Positions 42,301 through 54,300 of a DNA stretch of 64,000 nucleotides are shown one piece after another (within the stretch, counting starts at the first letter, position 1; each line of letters begins with the position of its first letter). A program made the position numbers and the translations under genes. The notes below the pieces were generated by a model. It had not been told where the DNA came from. It did not search any database and saw only the letters and a list, made by a program, of their open reading frames with translations. This DNA is from Gonatopus flavifemur (taxonomy: Eukaryota; Arthropoda; Insecta; Hymenoptera; Dryinidae): NCBI GenBank assembly GCA_018340375.1, contig JAFFJZ010000001.1:64410001-64474000 (forward strand), in the 5' to 3' direction.

Positions 42301-45300
42301 CAGTTGTAGCTATTTCTTAGGTACCGCAGTAGGAAATCGTAGCTGCAATTGCACACATTTTGTGGTTGATATTTGGATAGCCAAATAATTTAGCTGTTGA
42401 ATTTTCGCTGCGGTAGCTGAATTCCTTGCTGCTACCGCTAAGTGAGTAGCTGTGATATCTAAAAAATAACTCCCGTAGCTAATTTTTAGCTATCCAAATG
42501 ATAGCTAATTATTTGTTTCCCGTTTAATCGAGTCTATCCAGAAATCAACGATGAAAACCAATCCGTGTGGAACAAATGACCAAATTTAATATAATTTATA
42601 TGTAAATTTCATCCAATCATATATAAATTATATATAATTTTGAAAATTTTCCCTCACAGAAACTTACGATTAAATTGTTGAATTTGAGAAATTGGAGGAT
42701 TCAATTCGAATCTTGTGAATCAAAACTGACGATAAAGTACTTACGGCATTTATTATAACCATCCCCTTGAATTTATCACTTTTCCAGACAGAACCCGCAT
42801 GAATCCGAATTGAATGCCAATCATCGGTCAGTTCCACTTGAATTTCGGTGATTCATCCCTGGATTGACCCAGATACACGTCTCGTTCATGTTCTGCTGTC
42901 CCCGAATAGCACCCGGATGGATCATTGAATGAAATGTGTTCTCAAAACCTTGATGGGATAAAATCCGTATGAACCCGGGTACAAGACTGAACTTGGGGCA
43001 CTCTCTAAATCTGAAAGAATGAAACATCATGCGTTTTACTCCACTAAGTCTCAGAGGTGAGGCAGCCGGCTCGTTTCAAGTGATTTGAAGTGGCGTAAGT
43101 TTCTAATCTAAAACCTCAGACTCTCACTCTGAAGGAGTGGGAATTTAACTCTAAATTTCGACGAGTTTACTTTTGGCTGCCTGAAGAGTGAAATCTCATT
43201 CTAAAAATTTTAGAAAACAGATGCTGCCTCTAATCTTCCAAACGAATAGTGAAAACAAGTTCACAAAATTTAAATCAACAATTTGAATTAACTCAGATGG
43301 CATTGAAAGTCCTCTGGACGTTTTAGAAACATAACCTTAGTTCTGCGCGCTTCGTCTCCTGGGAGTAGGTTTAAGTACGTTCAGAGGACGTTCATTTTTG
43401 ATGCACCTGAATACGTTCCCAGTATGTATTTTTCATTTACCACGGGACGTTCTCGTTACATTTCCCAAACGTACTTTCATGGAAACTAACCTTTACAAAC
43501 ACATATGTAGTATCGCAGAACGTCATTGACACCTTTATCGAACACATCCCCAAAACGTCGCTTGGTGAAGATAAATAGAACATTACGGAACATTTGTATG
43601 TCCCTGGGACGTACATGCGACGTTCTTAGAACGTCCTGGGATCTCATTTGAACGTTCTCTGCGTGAGCGAGTACGTTTTGTGAATGTTTAGAAAACCTCC
43701 CGATGCTATCCGGGTAACTGATGAATGGAATTCTCTTTTCATATCTTAAATATCGCAAGACATTTGTGCACTGTCTCCTCAAGATAGGCTGAACAGTATG
43801 AACATAAATACGGCCCTGTCCCGATACTATTCAGCTCGGATCCCAGTCCGGTTCTCTTCTTAGGGTTTCATTGCGGAGAAATCATTTTAAAACACTCCTT
43901 TCAGTTCCTTGCGAGATCGTCTCGTAGGTAACTTCCTCAATTAAGGTAATACCAGCGACCCCTGAAGATGCAGCCAGAACCATGGGTTAGAAGAGGACAC
44001 GACCAAAACTATTCTGACAAATTATTGCTTTATTTCCCAGATAGAAAAACATGCTCTGAATATTTTGTAACATAACGCACCGTAAACATACTATCATGAA
44101 GTTCACTCAGCTTGCGATAATGCATAGAATGTAAACATGATGTGTTCAATATGGTGTCATCACCCCGGTTTGCCACCAATAACAATGCTTCATGCGGAAA
44201 CACCTTGACAACATGATGCGAAAATTTCTTCACATGCTTGTCACCATTATGATGTCATTATTGAGAAATTCTTCTATCTGCGTTGCGAATAAGTTGTCAG
44301 AGAAGATTTGGTTCAGGTTGCATCATCAAGGATTGCTGGGTATCCTCTTAAGTTGAGGGACTAATATAGGAACCGGATAGAAAGGGAACACGAACCCGCA
44401 TGGAATGGTTTGCGAAATCATCAGAGTTTTATACGGAAAAGATGTTCCGATTCGGATATATATCCGGTTCTTTTTGGATACCACCCGGGAAAAAGGAAAA
44501 AGCCACATGTTTTTGGGTTCGTACGGGTTCTATTCGGGTAATCATTTGGGAATGAATTTCATATACGGATCTATCCGGGTACTTCCCCAGTGACCCATCT
44601 AGACAGTATCGGTTTCTCAACATTGGAGCAACTTTTTGACAACAAAAAAAGATGATAAAAATAATAATTTGTGCCTGTAAAGATTAAACTATCCGGACCA
44701 AGGATCCCACAAAAACAGTTCCAGGCTTTATCCAGATTCTTATAAGGTTTTACCTTCTGATCAAAAAGTACCCGGAATATCCTAATGAAACGAAAACGGT
44801 TCAATTATTCATCGATATTCACTTTTTTTCCTTCGAAGTAATCTCCATTGCAAGCAATACACATATTCCAACGCTTCTTCCTCCAATCTTCAAAACATTT
44901 TGCATAGGCCGATTTCGGAATTGCCTTCAGTTCCTTCCGCGAATTGTACTTTATTGCCTCAATCGTCTCAAAACGCTTTCCGCGAAGTGGTAACTTGAGT
45001 CGTGGGAATAGAAAAAAATCACAAGGCACCATATCCAGGGTTGGTCCGAAAAAACCCGACCCGGTTTTACCCACCGGGTTTTTTCAAGTAAAACCCACTC
45101 GAAAAAACCCAGTCAAAAACCCACTGAAAATAATTATTGATTGACGGCTTAAAGAACAATAAAATGAAACTCCCTGAACAGCATTAAATTTTTTTTTTGA
45201 ATATATAATCTAAAAAGTGTGCTTATATACTTGATATTTCTATCTCACCATTCATTTTGATCAGTAGGAGTATTATGATACCTATACAATTGGACTAATT

Positions 45301-48300
45301 TGGTAGCTTTTTCTACACCTAATCTATTCCGTACATTGGACGATACGTGTCCGAAAGTTGAAAAAACTCTTTCTAGTCCTGCTGAACTCGGTGGAATACT
45401 CAACAGTTGGTAGCAAAATTCACAGAATCCGTTCGGGAGTTCATGTGTAGTATTAGTTCTGGCTCCCATCAGTTTCCACCATTTATTGGGAGTGTTTTTT
45501 ATATAATTTTTCAACTTCTGCTCGAAACATTGAAGTAGGATATAAATTATCATCTTCGATCTTGAACGCGATCATTGCTCCTAAAAATTACTGGTTTTTT
45601 TCATTAGATGAGGGATATATTTGACATGAAAACACAAATTGTTGCAAAAAAGCAGTACTTTCCCATACTTAGAAGTTTGAGAATCAAAACTAGTGCGAAT
45701 TCATCCAAAACAGCGCAGCTAACACAAATTATCAATTTGAAATTATGGAAACTTCTCAAATACCTTTTGAATAATCTCCTTTATGCGACTAACAATAAGT
45801 TCAGTATAAAATCATTGAATTCAAAATGACCACTCACTGAATGCCCGAAGAATTTATTATGGAGTCTCAATATGAGTTCTTTCTGAACATTATCTTGTTC
45901 ATGAAAAGTTCAGTTTGAATTCATATTGAACTCATTGTAAGTCGCATAATTGGAGCTGTAAACGGAAAATCTGGTGCTGTCTGGAATAGATTGCTCATGA
46001 TGCAAATTTGGGAGAGAACCTTTCAATTGATAAAGTTGATACAAAGTGAAAACCTTAATATTGTCAAGAATGATCTTTGGCTTCAGGGAAAGAAGTAAGA
46101 TTCTCGATCACAAAAAATCATGTGCGACGCTGGTGATGGGAACATTTTTTGCAGTTAAAACAACATTATGAAAGATCAATGATCTTTCTCAACAATTTTT
46201 CATCTGTTGTCAAGTATATTATTCCCTATTTGGGAATAAGAACCAGTAATTTTTATTCCCGAATTTCTTCCAACGTAATGACTGGTTTGAACATACTGAT
46301 CCTATACTTTTCCCATGATGTTTCAACTCATGAAACAGATATAATGCTCAAAAGTGACTGTAAACATCTTGAAAATATAAGAGATAATGAGGAAAAAGAC
46401 GAAGATGTTCCAAAACTATGAATAACCCAAAAAAACCCGAAAAAACCCGAAAAACCCCACAAAATTCCGAAAAAAACCCGAGTGGGTCGGGCTTTTTAAA
46501 AAAAACCCGGCTTTTTTCCAAACCTGGCCATATCAGGTGAATACGGAGCTTGAGGAACGGTATGAACATTGTTTTTAGTCAAACAATCGCGTACAAGATG
46601 AGATGTGTGTGCCGGTGCGTTATCGTGATGAAGAAACCACGAGTTATCTCTTCACAATTCTGGTCTCTTGCGACGAATGTTTTCCCTCAAACGCTTTAAT
46701 ACGCTCACGTAATATTCCTTATTCACTGTCTGACCTGGTGGGAGAAATTCGGAGTGGACCACACCACGGCAATCAAAGAAAACAGTCAACAAAACCTTGA
46801 TTTTAGATCGACACTGTCGCAGTTTTCTAGGTTTTGACTCGTCTGAAAAGCGCCATTCCGATGATCGTTGGTTAGTTTCGTTGTCATATTCATAGACCCA
46901 TGTTCCGTCACCGGTAATGATGCCTTCGATAACATTTTGGTCCAAAGAAAGCATTTCTTTAGCAACATCAATGCGATGCTGTTTCTGCAACAAATTCAAC
47001 ACTCTCGGCACAAGCCGTGCTTCGACTCGCTTCATGGCCAAAATATTGTGCATAACGTTCTGCACCGATCCGAACGAGACACGAGGATCGGATGCCATCT
47101 CCCTAATGCTCACACGACGATTTGCTAGGACGATTTTTTTAGTTTTATCAATATTTTCGTCAGTGATACTGGTAGATAGACGACCGGAACGAGGCAAATC
47201 ATCAACCACAATACGACCTGCTTTAAACTCTTTGTACCACTCGTACGCTTGTGTTTCCGACATCGTCGAGTTCCCGTAGGTTTCTTTTAACATCTTCAAC
47301 GCTTCCACATATGAAATTTGGTTAAAAACACAAAATTTTAGACAAACTCTTTGCTCAACCAAATTCGACATGGCAAAATTCGCAGAACACAACAAACACT
47401 GACTCGTTTACGAGGCAACACGCACTAACTTCTGACGAATGAGGCGCAAACAGACATTTGAGCGCTAAATAACAGATGAAATAACATGGAAAACAAAAGA
47501 TTCCGACAATATCTCAAGCGCGGTTTGTTTAAATAGAGAAATCCGGGTACTTTGTGATCAGAAGGTATTACCAGAGTTTGATTTAACTTTAATCAACGAT
47601 TCAAACTTCAAGGATATATTGAAGTCAATGAGAGCAGGTTGGGGATTCAATAAGACTCTCTTTAACACATTTCACATCCCTATTCCAAACGTCCGACAGA
47701 TAATTGTCTGTCAACGTTTGGTCGGTTTTTGTCCCAGGCATGATGATTTCCGACAGAACCAGACAGAATTTTGACCGGTATCTGTCAGGATCTGTCGGAC
47801 ATTTTTAATAGGGATGAGACTCACATTGCATCCGTAACCTCACTTTTCATAGAATTCTCACATGAACATTTTTATTTCGCGTATTGTTGGGGTCTGTATG
47901 ATAACTCACCCTGGTTAGAAAAATCCATAAAATCTGTTGAAATGGAATTCAATGGGATTTGGTCGGAACATTGTACAAAATTCAATCAAATTTGGCAAGA
48001 TTCAATCGGAATCACACTGAAAAAACCCAGTAAAAAATCTGGAAAAGAAAAGAATAGGAATTTCCTATTCTTTTCAATTCGAATTCTTCAAAAAAAGAAT
48101 ACATATGAATAGAAAAAAATTAAAATATTTAGATTTCAATATCATGTATGAATTCCAGTTGCTATTCTGTATTGAATTCCCCTAACAGAAATGAAAATCT
48201 TTCATTCAATATCGTGAAGGTAATTTAAGTTGATCATTGCCTATATAAAAGTTGTTATTCTAAATTTTACATCGGAAGAATTGAATTTGAATTCCAGATT

Positions 48301-51300
48301 TGGAATACGATTTGACTGGAGAATAGGTTAGAATGAAGGTGAATAGAATTTCTGTAAAATCAATTCCATAACTCCAAAATTCGAATTCAAATTTTTGAAT
48401 TTCAATTCAATATTTTTTGCTGGGAATGCACAGTAAAAAATTTTTCGTCATTGTGTAAAGTGTTAAACTTTGTGTGTAGAATATTTAACATTCTAGAGTG
48501 TCGATTCAACACAATCGTGTTTTTTTTTGTGTGCGTTAACAACGATTGTGTTGAATCGACACTCTAGAATGTTAAATATTCTACACACAAAGTTTAACAC
48601 TTTACACAATGACGAAAAATTTTTTACTGTGTATACATTGATCTGATTAAATCTCATCGACTAATGCTTCAATAGGATTTGATCAGAACATTGTACAAGA
48701 TTTAATGAGATTTGAAGAAAATCAATGGTTTTGTTGAACCAAGGCAGTTGGATCAAATTTTGATGTCCCTCTCAAAAAACCCCAGCAAATCTTTGGGAAG
48801 AAAAAAAACAAACGAAACTCCGCAGAACCGGAGAAAATCGTGTCAAATTCTGAACGATTTTATGTGGCATTTTGTGTAGAATCGTTTAAAAATCTCTATC
48901 CGATACCCTGAGAAAAATAACTACTAATACCAAGAAAACATATTCTTGATTACAGCTGATATGTCGCAAGCTCAAGTGGAATTCCGTTGGATCGAGAAAA
49001 TATTTTTCCAATTCAACAAATACATCCTTAGTTCTAAGAAAATTTTCTTGTATCAAGAATACAGATTCTTCAAGAAATGGATTCCTTGAAACATCACAAT
49101 ATATTATTGGTGATATCAATTATTTCTCTCGGTGTACTTTCTTCATACGACAGGAATCTATAACACGTGTGTCATTATCGTTTCCTCTGTGATAGAACGC
49201 CTTAAAATAGATTCTGCCGTGATTAAATTTGTTTTCCTTTTCTTTTATATCCAATTCAATCTAATCGTATCTGAACTTTTCTCATTCATCGAACAAGTGT
49301 TCGTGATGTAATTTTTATATACGTCGTATTCATACTTTATTATATATATTTATGAGTCTCGATATATGTTGTTTTTTTGCATTGTTTTATATAAAATTAC
49401 AAAAAATTCTTCACTGTAAAAATCAATGAACTCCAATCGTTTCATCAATCATACGAGAATTCACATTTATCACATAATCATATACCTCAAATTTTCATGC
49501 CCGAAAAAATGCTACATCAATGCTGTGGAAGTTCTAAACAAAAAAAATAGCGGAAAAAAATTGTAGAAGATACACGATGTAAACAACATTACCTGTATTA
49601 AGGAATCAGGGATCCTCTTTGTTATCCCCGCGATATACATTTCTCTCGTCTGATGGACGAGGAACGACAAAATCATCTTGGACGCGAGTAAAAGCAGTAC
49701 ATTTTTTCTCGTCTTTCGTTAGCACACGATATAGGTCAAACTTTGTCAGTCACGATACCGTAAGCGTGAAAAAGTTCATTAGTTTCCAAGCGCAAAGAAA
49801 ATGGAATTTTTCAATCCTTTCTTTGTATTCTTTGCTTGTTTCGTCACCCAATATAAAATAACGCGCCGTGGTACGGTTTTACAGGTTTTTTTTCACACAT
49901 TTGAAAAAGAATGAAGAGCATTAAAATGTATTTTTGTTACATCGAAGCTTTCATAATCTTCTTACGTTCTCGGAGAAGCAACCGGAATTGAACTTGAATC
50001 GTTTCGAAAAATCTGTCCCAGATTTTCAAGTGTATGTATACAATTGTAACTTCTTTCTAATTTTACCTTGTGATTATATTTAATCTGTTTGTAATAGAAA
50101 TGTAAAAACAAGCTTCTCTCTCGAAATTGTTTATCAGGAGTAAATGGGTTCGTTATCATCTCGATTAACCCACTCGGATGTGAGGGGAATTTCAACAAAT
50201 TTTTTCGTTTATGATGAACGTATTTCAAACACAATCATCCAAAATTCTGCCTATTGTTTTTCTTATTATTTCATGAATTCGAGTTGCATCATTTTGAAAG
50301 ATGAAAATTGTTGTAAGGGATTCTTAGAATGGATTTTTCAATTCTCCCGTCACAGGAGAAAATCAATGATACGAATGTCATTGGACTTTACGCCATTAAG
50401 AAGCGAATGGTATAAATGGATGTAAAATAAGGAGGAAAAAAACAAACAAAGGGCTCAGGTTGTTCTACTTGTAGTGGTTTTTCTCGGGTCGAGTTTTTAT
50501 GTACCTTCTCATTACTTTTTATTTTCCCTTATGTATACATAGATATACATACACATCTGGTTTCTTTTCTGTTTGTTGGCGCGCTGCCATGACTCGCGTG
50601 CACGCAAAAGTCTCGTGTGTCGAATTCTTGCATAGTTTTCTCACTTTCTTTCATCGTCAACATCGCTACGCACGCATATACTTCATATGTAATATATCTA
50701 TAATATATATGATATCATTTTTCAATTGTTGAAATTATTTCCAAATTGTTGTTTACACTGTTAAAAATGTTATTTATCACGAGACCTAAATAAAACCTAC
50801 CGCATCTCTGAAGGAACGACTTTAGAGTATAGTAATTGACAGATTCATCGAATTCAATTGTACAAAGAATTTATTTAACAGTGTATTTACGTTCAATGAA
50901 AATCACAATATAGACGAAGCATGTAAAGAGTGCATCCGAGTGCATAACAGCCTATATATGAATATATTATGTGTATATGAATATTGATTTTGTCATTGAA
51001 AGGGCAAATCTCGACGAAATTGTCGTTATTCCTCACGTCGCTGGAATGTTTATGAATACTTCAATCGATCTTCCTATCATATAATTTGCCTTTTCATTTT
51101 CAAGATACGATCATATGAGAATAAAGGCGAAGATTGATAATTGAGAATGCCGGTGATATTTATAATAATAGTAGGTATTCATCGGGATGCGGAAATGATG
51201 ATATATCGTGAATTGATTTTACAGCGATTTGGAGAAATTTTTCGAGTATCAAGGTCAGGATTACATATGTTCACGCCCGGAGGACAGTGGAATGCATTTA

Positions 51301-54300
51301 TGTAGCAATCTCCCACCTCTCAAAATTGGTGAGTACGAAAATCAAAACTTCCTGAATTTTTTGGATGAATTCGAAATTTATATTTCAGGAAATTTGGTAT
51401 GCAATAGAACAGCTTTACCAAATAACAATGCCACGTTCATTGGCAACAATAGTTGCGTGAATTGGAATTATTATTATACCGAATGCAAGGGACAGGGTAA
51501 CAACCCCTTTCAAGGTACCATATCTTTCGACAACATCGGTCTAGCTTGGGTAGCAATATTTTTGGTGAGTTGATTTTGATTTTATTCAGTTGGAGATCGT
51601 TTCTCTTCACGATCATAAAATTCTTCTATTTCTTATTCAAAAGGAGATGTTGTCAATGAATTAAATACTGGGTTATTTATATACTTTTCTGAAGGTAATC
51701 AGTCTCGAAGGATGGACGGACATAATGTACTACGTGCAGGATGCTCATTCGTTCTGGGATTGGATCTATTTTGTTCTCCTTATTGTTGTAAGTACACGAT
51801 GATGGATTCTCTCCGTTAAAGAATCGCATTCGATGAAAAGGAGTATTGTTTGGACATTTTTACTCTCCTATTTGCTGATTATGAGATAGAATGACTGTCA
51901 CGTTTCTGTGGAATCAAAACGACGCCAACGTATAACTCGAGAATATTGGATGCAGTTGAACGTGTATCTCGTGATACCATTAATGCGATATTCAGGGCAT
52001 TTACATGATCATTCGAATAATAATTGAGGTCAGACTAGCATTAAATTCTGGGAAAATGTGGTCAAAGCTTGACAAGTTGGTTGAAACAATAGTACAGGAA
52101 TCAGAAAATAATCCTGCATGAAGGTCAGAAGAAAATTCATAAAATCATATCATTCTTCTCTATCTCTCTCCATAAATCAATTGCACGTTGAGCACAACAA
52201 ATATCAAAAACGGATTGGATTTGAAAGAGAAAGAAGGGATATACGCATTGATTTTGAATCAGTCTGCTACAGTCTATAGCGTGAAAAACCCATCTCTTTT
52301 GATGGAACGTGTTTCGCATTACCATATTACGCATATCGTAAATATTTTAAAATCAAATAACTTTTATATTTCTCATCGAATGTTATCACACGAAATCATC
52401 TATTTTCGTCGTTGAAATTTGAATAATGACGCAGAAATATGTTCTTATCCAGATCGGTTCGTTCTTTATGATCAATCTCTGTCTGGTCGTCATAGCAACA
52501 CAATTTTCGGAAACTAAAAAGCGGGAGATGGAAAGAATGCGATTGGAAAGAGCACGATTCCATTCGACTTCCACTCTCGCTTCTTCCACGAATACCTCGG
52601 AACCGACAACTTGTTATGCCGAAATTGTTAAGTAAGTGAACTTGCGGCAACGCTACGAGAACAATCACTCGAGTTATCGATGGAATAATACCTTGAACTT
52701 GAATTTTTAGGTACATCGCGCATCTCTGGCGAAGGGGTAAACGAAGGTTGATGAAGAGATATCGGTTGTATCTTTATAGGAGACAACAGAAGCGTGAACA
52801 AAATTTATTAAAGGAACAACAATCTCAGCCATTCCGAGCAGGGAATTCACCTGTCCCTCTTGGTCCAAGAATTATTGGTAATCGATTGATCGAATAAACA
52901 CATCATTTTCGGTTACGAAAAATACAGTTGCTTTTTGTTTATTTTTATAGATAGGAGAGTACATCATGGAAGATGTCCGAGACTTTTAGCGGCATTGGAG
53001 TACGCTGAACAACAACAGCAACAACAACAATCACAACAACAACAACACATCGCCAGTACCATATCAATCCCTGAGTATGGAACTAACAGTCCTCCCTTGG
53101 AGGGAACGGTGCCCAATGTTATTCAAATTAGTGCCAATGGCAACGGGAGCGGAAATTTCGGTATCGCCCCTCGCGCCAGTCCTGAAGTTTCCGAAGTCGA
53201 AGTATCTGCCAATTTGTGCCATCGTTCGGGCCTCCATCGTGCCTCATCCGGATCGTGTAACGGTAGCGAGAATCTTGTCACCAACGCGTCCGATGTAAGT
53301 ACGCGTATAATCTCCTTCATTACTCTAAAGTTTCGGTATTTTCGTTGTTTATCATGTAGACATTGATTGATAACATATATCAATGGGGAAAAAATTGACG
53401 GAGTGGGAGAAAAATTGTTCCTCACATCTGTAAGTTATGCTAGTACATGAATTCTTTCTTAACTGTATCGATCCCCTGTTTTTGAAAAAAAGTCTTTCAG
53501 TCGAATAAACGTAGATTAATCCTTCATATCCTATATCGAATTCTAAAAATTCTTGAATCTTTTATATATAAAATCTACGTCAATTTGACTCGAACAATTT
53601 TTTTTCATTGTTTGAAGGTTTTTGTTTTTTTTCCGTTTGTTTTTAGACTACAAATAATGCGTTGTTGAGTCCACCTTGTACACATTATCGAAGAAGAAGC
53701 AGCGTAATGTTCAGTGACGTGGTTTTATTGCACGGTAGCGGTAACGTAGTTGGTAACGCAATACCACAATCTTGTTCGACCGTTAAACCTGGTGAACGCA
53801 ATGTATGTTCGAGTGAGAAAATGACGCAGACCGGTGACGGTAATGTTTGGTCGAGTCCTTTACCCGATCACGTACAGGTATGTTCGTTTCCTGGTCTAGT
53901 TTTTCAAAACTGAGAAAAGAGTTTATTGGGAATTGAAAGAAAACAGTTTCACTTCAGCCAAAATTCCATTCCTCTAAAGACTCACGGTTACGAATTGTGT
54001 GGAAAAAAAAGAAAAATCAATCAATTAAAATGACACTCGTTTCGAATGAAATTCAAATCGATTGATCGTTAAAACTGGCGATGTCATGGGATTCTGATTA
54101 TCAAGTAAGTATGAATCTACTTTGATAGAAATTCCCGTAGATTTCGTTAGCGATTCATCACAGCACCAACAAATTCGAATTATTGTATAGTTTTCGAACC
54201 TGGCTCGAAGAGGGATGATGAAATCAACAGGTACAACGACAGCAACGATATTTGAAATATCAATAGAAGAAGATTTGATAACGATGTATGAAAAAAGTGT

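Larger units (their letters stand above)
44805..47395 (-). pseudogene. mariner transposase pseudogene C (interrupted)
   Basis: Read on the minus strand from 47395. The first 247 codons are intact: [14 protein letters not shown] start, helix-turn-helix regions ([30 protein letters not shown]) and catalytic block 1 ([17 protein letters not shown]). A TGA at 46652-46654 replaces the tryptophan codon expected in this lineage. The frame then continues through block 2 ([14 protein letters not shown]) and block 3 start (QAPYSPD), where the hAT element sits. Beyond it, [21 protein letters not shown] and [21 protein letters not shown] complete the family. So there are two lesions, one stop and one insertion; all three catalytic aspartates remain. 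The lineage resembles mariners common in ants and bees. Confidence 0.93.
44753..47565 (-). mobile_element. mariner copy C, near full length, split by a hAT element
   Basis: Terminal repeats ccttctgatcaaaaagtacc and its inverse (one mismatch in about 24), flanked by TA on both sides. Subtracting the 1491-base hAT insertion and one 8-base duplication leaves about 1314 bases, the usual full length of mariner. Confidence 0.93.
23507..51224. other. Ca-alpha1T: intron 4 of Ca-alpha1T (27.7 kb), main repeat reservoir
   Basis: It joins exon 4 to exon 5 with phases that match, and the turret protein is continuous with the family, so no exon is missing. It holds the composite 26428-31916, mariner copy C with its hAT insertion (44753-47565), a perfect palindrome (48429-48631) and many smaller elements. 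In 32300-38900 and 49200-51200 I see only AT-rich unique-looking DNA and microsatellites. Between 41400 and 44620 there are degenerate inverted motifs (cactct, acgttc and ccggg families) whose element ends I could not define. Confidence 0.85.

Noticed and set aside
44805..47395. A domesticated mariner (SETMAR-like) host gene
   Set aside because: A stop codon and a hAT insertion break the frame, terminal repeats and TA flanks are present, and no SET domain exon is nearby.
23507..51224. A missing channel exon in the giant intron
   Set aside because: Phases of exons 4 and 5 match and the joined turret aligns with the family without a gap.
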